From Alopecurus myosuroides (lineage: Eukaryota; Streptophyta; Magnoliopsida; Poales; Poaceae): a DNA stretch of 64,000 nucleotides. Made by a program: the position numbers and the translations under genes. The notes beneath the pieces are model-generated. The model saw only the letters and a list, made by a program, of their open reading frames with translations, was not told the origin of the DNA and did not search any database. Positions within the stretch are counted from its first letter, which is position 1, and each line of letters opens with the position of its first letter. The DNA lies in the NCBI GenBank assembly GCA_028641055.1, contig CM054060.1, positions 61,409,371 through 61,473,370 of the forward strand, in the 5' to 3' direction. Of this stretch, positions 26,461 to 37,781 are shown one piece after another.

Positions 26461-29079
26461 GCCTGGCTAAAAGGCATTAAAGAAAAGGGCTTGTGGGAGG
26501 CAACCCACTTTGTTTTCCTTCGTTTTGTTTTCATTTTCTTCTTTTTTTTGTTTTGTTTTTTGTGTCTTGGAAATTTTTTCCTATGTAGAAACCGCTCTTT
26601 ATACTTTTTATTTTGTTTTTGTGCCAAGAATATCCTCTAGTAGAGAGGTAGTGCGATTTGGGAAAATTGCTGTTCTGAAAAAGATTCTCGGCTGACACCA
26701 AAACAATATTTCTCTCGTCCAAAATGTCGGACTGCTTTGAAAAATAATAGACACATGCCCCAGGTTGTTATATAAATTTAATTAGTTTCCCACTTGTTGA
26801 TTTTAGAAACATAAGATTTCCAAAAAAAATCATCTTACCAACTGTTCTGTTTTGACAGATTTCTACCAATATTTGCATTTGCGTCTTAATATCTTTCTTT
26901 TGGTGTTCTTTTGAGGGGAATATCTTTAAAATAAGTTGTGACAATAGCTAATATTTTAAATTGAGTGTTAGACTTGTGTTGAAACTGAACCAAGTGTATT
27001 TATCATTTTGATTATACTAACATTGCTAATGAAGATCGTGGGAAGTTTTAGGGTGAGGAAGTTTTCAAGTGTAGGGATAGAAGAATAATATGATAAGATG
27101 AAGGATGGAAAAAATCTCAATATTGGGGATTCCCATGTCACCCAAAGAAATATCCAATAAGGACAAGTGTCAAAGCTTGGGGATTCCCAAGACATCCTCT
27201 TCTTCATCAACAAAAATACCCGGTTTCTTTCAAAACACTATATTTTTATTATTTCACATGATATGTGTAATTCTTGGAGCGTCAATTTATTTTTCTTTAA
27301 GTTTTGTTTTGTTTTGTTTTTTTTGCGGTATTTTTTTGGTTGTATCCTAGCACTTTTATTTTGGAGAGAGACACACTCTGTTTTCATTGCCTATAACACA
27401 TTAGTTTTCACTCTTATTGTTCTGTGGGTGTTCAGTTTTTGCTAGTACTGCGTTTAGCTCTTCTTTTTCATTGAATTTTGTTCATATCTTGTTGGTTTGA
27501 TTCAGTTATATATGATTATCTCTCTGGTTTTTTATGTTTACTTTCTTCGATAGTTGTTTCAAATAAGTTGATTGGTGTTTGAAAAGAGTAAATTGTTTCA
27601 TGCTTATAGTGGTGCAATAGGAAGCTTGTTTTGACCGTGGCTTAGACTTTGGAATGTCATGTTAGATGTTTTTTAATTGTGTTATTAGTTATTTATGATG
27701 TATCATTACTAGTATCAAATAGCCGAGAGTGCTTAATTGCCATTGAAATTAAATCATGTGTTGTTTCCTCATACTGAAGCATGGTATTGTGGTATTTCTC
27801 CTTTGAATGCTTTATCTAGATTCACTTGGCTCATTCTCACACCATGTTATGACTAAAAACAAAGTCACTTCTAGCCTTGATGATCATTTAGTTTTTGACT
27901 TGTAATATCACTTCATGCTTTGATTAATGATGTTTGTTGCTATGCATGATTATGAACGTTATTGCTCTCTTAGTTGGTCTCTCCCAGTATTTTGCTAGCC
28001 TTCACCTATACTGAGAATGATCTCTACTCGTGCATCCAACTCCCCCCAAAACAAAATTTTCCAAATGTGTCCACCATATCTACCTATATGTGGTATTTCA
28101 CCACCACTCCAAGTAAATTTCTCGTGTACTGTCTTTAAAACCTTCAAAATTATTAACCTGTTTTATGTTCCTCTTTTAGCTCACGAGGAAGTATTGCATG
28201 CTTTATTATGTTTTCATGTTTCATGGCTTCACACCCGACTAGCATGAATAGTGTTCTAGTCCTTAATATTACAAAAAGAGCAGGCATCTGGGTTCCTAGC
28301 CCGAAGTAAGCTACAACAATAACGTTAAAATCTCCTCACATTATGCACTTGAGAAATCATGAACTTAGCTTGTGCAAACAAGGAGACGGGAGAATGTTAT
28401 TATTCTCCTATGGATTCGTTCTTGAAGCCATTAAACATTAAAAGATGATAGATCATTTGATAGCATCCGTTGACATAGACATACACCTCTCTTAAAATTG
28501 TTTTCAACACCTCTGTTTTATTAAAAAAAAACTCTAGCACATGAGTAATCCCTGCTTCCCTCTGCAAAGAGCCTTTCTTTTACTTTATGACGAGTCTTCA
28601 TTTTCTTAATTTATGCACCAGCTAAGAGAGCATAGTTGTCATTCTGAGTATAATGTGCATAGTCCCAAAATTTATTCTTGATTGATTCATGATTATGGTA
28701 TTGCGTGTTAACAAATTATTTGTATCTAGTCACCATTTAAACTTTCAAGCTGTCCTGACATTTATGTTTTGCTACAACACGATGGAAAAGCTGGATACCA
28801 CTTTATTATGTTTTTCTTTATGATTGAATGAAATGTACCACTTTCAATGCTTCATTATTCATTTTATTTTATTTGTATTAGTTTTCATGTGCAACATAGT
28901 TGCTAAGTTTACATTAGTTAAAATAATATTTATCATGCCTTCGTTAAGTACATTGATCTCAGCTTGCAATGCTTTTACATAACATTGATCAAGATTTGTG
29001 TTGGCTTCATGTCACCTCAAAAATTATTTTGTTATCACTTACCTACTCGAGGACGAGAATGCGTTAAGCTTGGGGATGC
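26461..29079 (+). other. Non-coding spacer and polypurine tract of element B
   Basis: An AT-rich spacer without any recognisable domain. It ends in a ctcgaggacgaga...ttaagcttggggatgc stretch like that of element A, which serves as the polypurine tract before the 3' LTR. Confidence 0.7.
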
Positions 29080-30094
29080 TGATACATTGCAAACGTATCT
29101 ATAATTTCCGATGCTCCATGCTTGTTTTCTACCCAATACCTTTTGTTTTCAACATGTTTTCTTCCGTTTTTCTTTGTTTTCCGGATGTTTTCACACACTG
29201 ACCTATTAACAAGATGTCCCAGGTCAGTTGTTGTTTTCTGCTGTTTTCTATTTCAGAAAAGTTCTTAAGGAAAAATTCGCGAAAAGGGCTAAAAAACCAC
29301 GAAGATCATTTTTTACCCGAAACGGAGATAGACTCCAAAGAAGAACCAGAGGGGTGCCAGGAGCCCACCAGGAGGGTGCCAGGCACCCCCTACTCACGCC
29401 TGGTGGGCCCCTAGGGGACCTGGCCACCTCCTGAAGTCGCCTCTTCGCCCATAAATTGCCTTCAACCCTAAAAATCACAGCAATGGTATTATTTTCTACA
29501 AAACATACAGAGAGGCTCGTCACCTCGAAAGTCCAATCTAGGGCTTCTGGAGTCCTGCTCTGGCGCCTTTCCGTTCGTCACCGGAGGCCTCTACATCACC
29601 TTGATCTCCTCCGAATAGATGCCTGAGTAGTTCATCTCGAGACTACGGGTCCATATAAGTATCTAGATGGTTGTTCTCCCCCCTATGACTCCATGTTTAG
29701 AGTCTCGTGAGCTGCCTCACATGATTGAGACCACCGTTATGTAATTGTGCATGTTGTGTTTGCTGGGATCCGATGAACCATGAGATTATGATTATTTTGT
29801 TCATGTCAATCTGAGATGCTTCACTTATATTTGTAGAGAGTTTTAATCTTGTCTTTCAATGCTCTCTGGTGTTTATGATTACCTTGGCCACGTAGTTGTT
29901 TTCACCTCCAAGAGAGGGTTTATATGCTACATAGTGGGTTCATGACTCCTTGTTGCCTGCGCTCGAGTGACAGAAACATGCGGGAGGGGGAGGCGAGGGG
30001 GAGGATGTGTTGTTGCCACTAGGGAGAAATTGTTGTGCCCTTGTCTACGGATGAGAACCACTACTTATATTATGTATTGATCTTAATGCATTTG
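29080..30094 (+). repeat. 3' LTR of element B, left part
   Basis: Matches the 5' LTR from its TG start up to the solo LTR insertion point. The other part resumes at 34596. Confidence 0.88.
30090..30094. repeat. Target-site duplication ATTTG (left)
   Basis: ATTTG occurs directly before the solo LTR and again at 34596-34600. The uninterrupted sequence in the 5' LTR near 24797 (gcatttatatgttgcac) shows the empty-site context. Confidence 0.88.
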
Positions 30095-30950
30095 TGTAAC
30101 ACCTGGGGTGTTACCCTAATAGAGAGTTGTTTGTTTTCTTTTTTTCTGCTTGCATCATATGCATCACATGAGCATTGCATCCTGTTTTTCAAAAACAACT
30201 CAAAATTCAAACACAATTAAAACTTTCCCACATGTTCAAATTTCCAATTTCAAAATTGCAAACTAAACCACTCATTTGTTTTTCAATAATTTGAAGTTGT
30301 TTTAATCCAATTACTTGTTAATACAAATTTCCCTGTTATTAAAACCCTAATGGCTAATTCAAAAATTCAAATTAAATCACTCATTAAATTGTTGGTTTTA
30401 AATCAAACCATTAATTCAATCAATTAATTAAATCACCTTCAATTTCAAATCAAATGCATCAAACAGAACCACTTTTAAATTTATAAACTTTAACCAGCCA
30501 ATCAACTAATTTTTAATCAAATTAACCATAGGGGTCACCCTATTAAAATGCTTTGTTTTTATAATGTTTAAGTAATATTAAAATTCCTTCAATTTTGCTT
30601 TAATTCCTAAACAGCAATAATTTTTGAAAACTTTGTGAAAACAAAAGCTAGCATTTGTTTGCTATTAACCTAATAAGCTTAAACTAATTTTTCTAATATT
30701 TTTACTAACCTACAAACCATCCTTTTCCTCTAATTAGTTTTCTGAAAAAAAAAACAGAAAAGAAAAAGAAGAAAACAGCGCAGCGCGCAGCACCTAACTA
30801 AGCCTAGCCCACCTAAGCAACTAAACGCGCGCAGCGGCCCGGTACCCCCCTTCCTGCCGCCCCCGTCGTCTTCAAGGTGTACGGCGGCAATCTCCTGGCG
30901 CCACCGCAGCACCCATCTACTCCCGACGGCCAGGAGCAGCCCTAGGGCGC

Positions 30951-30957
30951 TATAAAA
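30951..30957 (+). promoter_or_regulatory. LTR TATA box
   Basis: tataaaa lies in gcgctataaaagcccc, about 0.86 kb into the solo LTR and at the start of its GC-rich block. It would place the start of the R region near 30980. The corresponding site in the 53499-63444 LTRs is the weaker TTAAAAA (minus, 57246-57252 and 62631-62637). Confidence 0.6.
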
Positions 30958-31669
30958 GCCCCCCTAGGCCCTGGCGCCGTGCCCTAATCCGTAGGTCCTC
31001 TGTCTCTCCTCGAGCGTGCCGCAATTTCCTATCCTCGCCACGATCTCGCCTCTGTAACCTCTCGCCGGAGCGCCGCCTGAATCCATGCACGCCGCCGCCA
31101 ATCCACTGCGCCACCCCACCTCCTAACTACAGAAACCAGACCCCCTCGGTCTCCTCTCTCGGTTGCGCCCCGGAGCACCCACCGAGAACAACTACATCCC
31201 CGCCGCCATCGTCGACATCGCCTCCGGCCACCGGTGGCGTCTTCTCTGAATTTTGCTCGCCGTCGTCGAGGTCATACCTCCCGTCGTGATCCAGTTGCTG
31301 GGATCGCTCCGCCACCCCTTCCTCCACCTTCTGGACACCGCAGCGAGCTCGTGCACCTCCTGGATCGAAGCCGCCGTCCACAACCACGCCGTCGCCGCCG
31401 CGGTAGCTTCATCGAGCCTTTGCAGCGACTCCGTTCGCCGGTGAGCGACCACCACCTCCTCCTCCCTTGCTCTGTCTGCTCGCGCACGCTTCTGCACACC
31501 ACCAGCACCTCACCCAGCATCGCAGCATCACCGCCGCGTGAGCACGTCGTCCTAGCACGCCGCCGTCGAACATCTCTGTCAGGTTCAGTCGTTGGTTTTC
31601 GTCAGTTAAATTCAGATCCGCGTTAGTCACCATATCCTCACCGCGCATCGGTTACCTGACAACAGAGCG

Positions 31670-31758
31670 CAACCAGCCCAGCTGGTTCAGTCTTGCGCGC
31701 ATCGGGGGTGAGCTCGCGAGTTCGATTCCCACCCAGGGGATTAATCCCCATCTTTTTT
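31670..31758 (+). other. tRNA-like Pol III A/B-box module in LTR (solo copy)
   Basis: An A-box/D-arm-like stretch (31674-31686, cagcccagctggt) is followed 33 bases later by a B-box match (31719-31729, agttcgattcc). A T6 run (31753-31758) follows the T-arm. The order and spacing are those of a tRNA gene, but acceptor pairing is poor, so it is not a functional tRNA gene. Whether RNA polymerase III uses it is unknown. The other two LTRs of the family have the same arrangement in the sense orientation. Confidence 0.6.
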
Positions 31759-34595
31759 CGCTGTTGCGCGCGCAGGGGCAGGCCCACTGGGCAGTCACCC
31801 CCTGTGCCACCTCACCTCCTAGCCGTGCCACGCAGCGCCACGCTGGCCCCTGGCCCACGGGCGGTGGCTAGGGGTAGACAGCAGCGCGGTAACAAAAGTT
31901 TCTGCGTTTCTGTTTTCAAATTAAATCCTTTTAATTGCAGATTTAAACCCTAAAATTAAACCTTTAATATCTTTTAATCTATAACTCTAAATAATACAAG
32001 TTAAATATGTTTATTGTTCAAAATTAACTTGTCTATCCAACTATGCCATTTGTTTTTTATTTTGAATTTTCAAAATGCAATTCAAATTTGAATTCAAATA
32101 ATTCAATTGTAATTTGCAACAATTCATAAATAATTCATACTATTTCCAAATAAGGCAAATAAAATATGTTTTCAACACCATTTTGAATAACCTTTTCAAA
32201 TATAAATTTTGTTTCATGGTTTGAATAATTTAAATTGCCTAAATAATTTAATACTGTTTAATTCATTTAAATTTGATAAAATCATAACTTGCTCAAAATA
32301 AAATAATTTTGAACATGCAAAATATGTTTTCAAACCATCAAAGTGTGAACTTTTAAAATGTGAGTTTGAATTTATGTTTTGAACAAATAAAACTTCAATT
32401 AAATTCAAACTTGTTTCAAATCATTTAAAACTTGTTTAATATTGTTTAGTTCATAATTAAATTATCCTAATTCCAATTTCAATATTTGAAACATGTAATC
32501 CAACTAAAATTTGATGTTCTTTTCAAATATAAATTTTGTTATTTGTTTTGAACACTTTAACTTGATGAAAACATCAATTACTTGTGTGACATCAATAAGG
32601 AACCAGAAATTCTTAACATGACAAATAAAATCCCACACTTGGTAATTTCCTTTTCCTTTGCATCTATTGTTGTTCATTATTGCTTTCATCATGCATGCAT
32701 CATGATAAACCACTTACACATGTTAACCAATTGTAGATCATTGCTTCAACCTTAACATGTGCATCCATATGCAACTCACATTGCATATGGGTCCATTTAA
32801 ATCTGTTTATCTTGTCAACTAGTTTACCTTGATGCATATTTAAACTTGTCATGCATCCATATCTAGATCATGCTGGATCTTTTGTCGTAGTAGTAATTGT
32901 TGCATCCGGTGTTTGTTCGAGGTTCGTTGCTTCTTCCCGGATAGGACGTTGAGATGATGTGAGCAACGACAAGTTCTGCTACCTTGCGGGATCTCAGGCA
33001 AGTATACTCACTTGCTGCCATATGGCTGCCTTTCATCACTTGTTACCGATTCTTTCCGTTGATTCTTTTCTGCTATCCTTAGTAGTAGTTGTTTCTGTTA
33101 CGAACCCATCACATGAATCCCTTAACCTTGATATTGCCTCACCTCCATACCTATAACCATTGCTTGTTGCCCGTGTCTTACTATCATGCTTAGGGTTGTT
33201 TTGCTCGAGTCTGTTACCCGTTACTTTCTGTTACTATTCCATTATGTTCTGGGGGCTCGATGTTTAATCAATCAATCAATCATGCTAATGTTATTGTTAA
33301 ATAATAATTTGATGATAAGGCACCGGCAGGAGGCCCTTTGTGGTTTTGAGGCCTGCTAGTGTCGACCCAAATAGGAAAAGGGTCTTGTCTACTGATCCAT
33401 GATGAGCGCACTATCCGCATGTGGGAAGCGAGTATGGGCGCCCCCCTCAATTTGACTCGATTCACATCTCGTCCAAATCGCCTCATTTAGTTCGGATTTT
33501 CCAGTTGCTTCATGCATGATCTTGCGAGCCCTTGGTACCCGGGTGGAACTTTCGTAGTCGGCATATAGGGGGACACGTTCTTAGAGTGCTATGAGGGTCC
33601 ATTTTCTTCTGGGCTCGATTAGCCGTGCGCCCAAGGTGCTTTGGGCTTGATGCGAAGAAGAGTTGAGTTGTGTAGAGTACCCCGCTTGGTGGGAGGCATC
33701 CCATCTGGCGGGTTATTCTTGCGTGTACGGCCAAATTGGTGCAACCCTGCAGGGATAATCTTCTCGAGAAGCCGTGTTTTCCGCGGTTATGGATTACTTG
33801 GTGAAAGTACTGGCTAACAAGTACTCAGGACAACTTAAACATAATGATCAACCATGTTACACCCAATGATTAACAACTTGACTAGTAACAGGTTTATTCA
33901 CACAATAACTTGATTCACCTCTAATACAACTGTGTGAGTTATCCTCGGATTGCTTCTTCGGATAAGGGGCGAGATCCAGGATGGGTTTGTTTGAAGTTAT
34001 CTTTCAGTTGGTTACAAAACTCGATCTTATCTTCTTTCTGTTAGCCGGAAGTGGTAGTATCTCTCTGTAGTTGGTTAGTGCAGCCTGCTGTCGCTTATTT
34101 GCAATAACCCCTTCCTTTCCGTTGATCCTAAAGTATTTGTATCTTGTGACGACTGGCTACGCCGGTATCTTGTGAGTATGGTTTATCCACTTGCCAGTAC
34201 TTAACCGTACTGACCCACGAATCTCTTTCGTGGCTGCATATTCAACATTGCAGTCAACAGGTTTGAAGTCTGACGACGTTAGCTTGGGAATCCCTCCGGC
34301 TTGGCCTGGGCAGGGATTGGACGCTCTCGGTTATCTTCAGGACTCTTAGTCCAATTTGGATCTTGTCCGTAGACGGACGATATGTTGTTTCTTCCGCTGT
34401 TATTTGGATCTTTGTATTGTATCAGTTGTATCCCTGGCTCGTTTGAGTCATCTTGTAACTATCTGTTTCTGTTGTAATTGTGGAATATTCGTGAACTGTT
34501 GTAATGTTATCATAAGTGGCAACCTGGAATCGGTTATTATGCGGATTTGGCGGGAATGCTGAAATCTGCATAGTGCCCGATCTCGGGGCGTCACA

Positions 34596-35236
34596 ATTTG
34601 TGTGTTGCACACAAAGAAATCACTTTATTGCCGCAACTTAATACCAAATGATTTGCTGGATAACTTTCTTAAGGTGGACTTTTAGATATGGATGCATGCT
34701 GGATATCAGTCCATATGTCTTGACGTAATTTCTATAATGTTAGAAGTCATGAACTTTATCTCGTCGTAATAGTATTGTTATACGTTCATGATTTATCAGT
34801 TGCCGAGCTGTAATTTGTTCACCATCATGCTTTTTTCTTTAGAGAGACACCACTAGTGAACCTATGGCCCTGGTCCTATTTTCCTCATATTGTAAACCTT
34901 CTTTTAAGAACATTTAATCATTATTTCCTCGTTGTTCCATTTTTTACTTTTATTGTTTTCCAAGACTATATAGTTTAATTCTCCTGTTTTCAGCAAAAGC
35001 GGAAGATTGACAACCTTTTGGAAAGTTAGGGCAAGAGAGAGTTTGTGCTTGTGTGCAGGTTCCACGCTTGGTCAACATCGATAAATGGCGTCGTTGATAC
35101 AAGCAACCTTCTTCAATACTACGAAGTTCTACTGGTTCGATAAACTTTGGTTCCATATTGGGGGGAAATTTACACTAGATTACATCATATCTTTCGCTTG
35201 GGGTCTCCCAACGAGCGTGTGATCACGTCAGCATCA
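34596..35236 (+). repeat. 3' LTR of element B, right part
   Basis: Begins with the second ATTTG copy and matches the 5' LTR from about 24800 to its CA end. The LTR terminus GCATCA is at 35231-35236. Confidence 0.88.
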
Positions 35237-36425
35237 CTTCCTAAAATTAATGTACCTTTTTATAAAGGTAGAATGATCAACAAAAGTGATGCTTCCCATG
35301 ATTTTTGCTAGTCTATTAGTGAGGACTTGTATAAAAATCTTGAAGCTACAACCTAGGAACTAATGGGACTAGAATTTCCCTTTCCTCTTTTGGGATAGTA
35401 GTGAAGATAGAAAAATTTAATCTGTAAATATCTAAACAGAATTTGTGAAAATACTCAAACATAGCTAGCAGATCATTCTTAACAACATCCCATAATTGCT
35501 GGTAAAAGGAAAGGAAGGCCATCATGGCCAGGAGCGCCATCCGCATACCAAAGATTGTCTCACCTTTTTCCCTTCATAAAGGAGGCTTTGAACAACAAAT
35601 TATGTTCTAATGAGACCTTCTCAGAGGGGAAGAGAAAGTTTGATGGTAGAGTGGGCCATCAGGACCATCTAGGGAGTAAACTAACATTTTCTTCCTCCTA
35701 TGGTTTGCAACAACTTGGAAATAGGAAATGTTTCAGTCCCCTTCTTTGATGTCTATCTCCATATATCTCCTTAAACTGAATCTCTTCTTTCAATCAGAAT
35801 TATGCATCTTAGTATAAATTTGCTTTAGCCTTTGTCAGTTGAATACAATTGTTTAGTTTTTGACCTAATTTCAAGTACATCATACTACTCCATTAGATCT
35901 CCTTTAAGATTTCTAAGTTCACACTCAATGTTCCTACTCCGAACTTTGCTCCCTTTCCTAAACCTTCTAACTTTCTCCTGCCAAATTCCATGGAACTATT
36001 TCCAGAAATAGGCATGGATAAATTTTATTTGACAAGATTTTAAAATCTTCTCTCACAAGCCACCCATTTTTCAATTCTATAGATGACACATTTTGGGTAA
36101 CCTCACACCTAAATTTCCACAGAATTTGGGTATGATCACTACCTAGCCTAGGAAATAACCTCACAAGGCCAAGGGGAAAAACCGTCTAGTTCTGCATTAT
36201 AGAAAACCCTATCAATATTAGATATAATAAAATATTTTTCAGCCACTAAGTTTAACTTCACGGAGGCTCTACATTTCAACCCAATAATTGATTTTTCCCC
36301 CTATATATATGATCAATTACACCATTAATTTTATCACTATAAAATCTAACTAAACTAAAGTCACCACCAATAAGGGTGTGTCCATGGTAACCAAGAAATA
36401 AATGGAGTGATGGCATATGCAAAAC
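35237..36425 (-). pseudogene. LINE endonuclease/reverse transcriptase, 5' segment
   Basis: Reading the minus strand from 36425: IGGDFSLVRF (endonuclease GDFN-type block), NGVIDH, then GSDHTQILW (the SDH catalytic motif of AP-type endonucleases). Further on comes NRLAKIMGSI before the insertion of element B. This is the usual order endonuclease then reverse transcriptase of plant L1-type LINEs. Many stops are present. The 5' end is truncated near 36425; ORF1 is absent. Confidence 0.85.
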
Positions 36426-36486
36426 ATTCTAAATATACTATTAGGATCCGCGTGTATGGGCTATGAAGCAACCGTGACTTTTTTCC

Positions 36487-37154
36487 CTAAGAGCAACCAC
36501 AATGCATGACGTTTTGGATGCTCTCGTGTCCCTTTCTTTTTTATTTTAACATGGATAAATGTTGTAGGTAGAACACGTGTAATTAAAAAGAGTTGTGAAT
36601 TCGGTGCCTCCACTCCCGCGCGCTGAAAACGCGAAATCCTCGCGCGAAACACCTGCCGTCGGCAGGAACTTTTCGCGCGCGTCCGCTCTACCTCCCACCC
36701 CATTTCCCTCTCCTGCTTTGACACCAAATCCCTGTCCCAAGCTATCCGCAGTGCGCAGCCCCCTGCACCTTCTCATGGCCGGCCGCAAAGTGCCGCCCCG
36801 CTGAATCGTACCTCGGCTGCCAACACTCCCCCATGGCCCCTCTGTCGCCGAAGCTGCTTGCTGCCCCCAATCAACTACTATGTATATTATTGATGAACTA
36901 GTTGTTTGTGTTGCCATAATAATTGAATGGTTTATTATTGATTTTTGTGTGTGTGTGTGTTTCATCTTGTTTCTTCTATATGTTAGGTTGTTTGAAGTTT
37001 GCGCTGCCACCCGCGCCCATTTTTGAACCGCTGCACTCCGCGCGCCCAATTTTAGCGCCACTGGAAAAATTATACTAGGCTGCGCGCTATAGCTGCAAAA
37101 GTGACGCTCTATACTTGTTTTAGAGCGCGCCATTTTAGCGTAGTTTGCTCTTAG
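36487..37154. mobile_element. Small TIR DNA transposon (non-autonomous)
   Basis: The ends are CTAAGAGCAACCACAATGC on the left and its partial inverted repeat GCGTAGTTTGCTCTTAG on the right (terminal 10 bases CTAAGAGCAA fully inverted). The 668-base interior is GC-rich at both sides with a (TG)n microsatellite at about 36947-36960. It encodes no recognisable transposase. The superfamily is uncertain because a convincing target duplication was not identified. It ends 627 bases upstream of the COP1 start codon. Confidence 0.55.
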
Positions 37155-37781
37155 ATGACCCTAGTAGGCTAGTACCAACTCATCGGAGATGATCTCGCCG
37201 TCGATAAACGGCGGGATGCCTGATTCGGCACGCACAACCCTATTTATTTCTTGATACCAACAAGGAAGCAACGTCTGATCACACGATTTCAGACCACCCG
37301 TCCAGTCCTGGTGGCCTGAATCAACGCTGAAAATCGTGGCCAGTTTATTAGCCCGATCGAGCGCTAGCGCTGTGCCGTGGCAGCTGAAGCCACCCATTTC
37401 TGGTATACCTCTCCAGTAATTTGATCTGACGCTACGCTACTCGATATCGAGATCTCTCTGTCAGAGAGGAAGAGGGAGCCACGAGCGTGAGGGATTTTGA
37501 TTTTCTGGTTGCGGTGGCGTTTGTCGTGGACGTAGCGTGCAGCGGCGGGACTGCACCGCTTTGGCCCGCGCGGCCGGTGGGTCGGTCTTCTCCGACGTGG
37601 TCTCCTCCCACCCATACACCCTTGGACTCCCAACACCCACAGAACCCAATTCCCTTCGCGCTCCTCTCCCCCCTTCCCACACACATCGCACATCCCACCA
37701 CCACCACCCGCCCGCCCGCCCGCCTCCCTCCGTACGCAAATTATTCCAAAACCGGGGAGGAGCCGCCTACGCCGCCTACCC
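37155..37781 (+). promoter_or_regulatory. COP1 promoter and 5' UTR
   Basis: This is low-repeat sequence becoming strongly C-rich toward the gene, with (CCCG)n/(CCA)n tracts at 37695-37735 that are typical of grass 5' UTRs. No clear TATA box is seen. An ACGT core (gacgtgg, 37594-37600) is a candidate bZIP site. In Arabidopsis, HY5 binds ACGT elements in the COP1 promoter, but use of this site is inference. No ATG precedes 37782 in the last 180 bases, so no upstream ORF is supported. Confidence 0.5.

Larger units (their letters stand above)
30095..34595 (+). mobile_element. 4.5-kb solo LTR inside element B
   Basis: It starts TGTAACACCTGGGG, ends GGGGCGTCACA, and is flanked by perfect ATTTG duplications. 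It belongs to the same family as the LTRs at 53499-63444: both hold the block around ctcgagaagccgtgttttccgcgg (33763 here; reverse complement at about 54465). Layout: AT-rich U3, TATA box at 30951, GC-rich leader to about 31900, tRNA-like module at 31670-31758, AT-rich tract, then a mixed 3' third. No core sequence is left, so it formed by LTR-LTR recombination. Open frames at 31127-31648 on both strands are effects of GC richness. Confidence 0.9.
23789..35236 (+). mobile_element. Element B: degraded non-autonomous Ty3/gypsy element
   Basis: The 5' LTR is 23789-25443 and the 3' LTR starts at 29080 and ends at 35236. The 3' LTR is interrupted by a 4.5-kb solo LTR (30095-34595). The flanks CTCCC (23784-23788) and CTTCC (35237-35241) are a duplication with one mismatch. 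The LTRs differ much more from each other than those of element A, so B is older. The core holds only a decayed gag-like frame. It too is inserted in the minus-strand LINE. Confidence 0.9.

Noticed and set aside
31127..31953. Overlapping frames on both strands
   Set aside because: They are in the GC-rich leader of the 4.5-kb solo LTR, with no domain and no agreement with the other LTR copies.
36546..37133. A 195-codon minus frame upstream of COP1
   Set aside because: It lies wholly within the small TIR transposon and has no recognisable domain.
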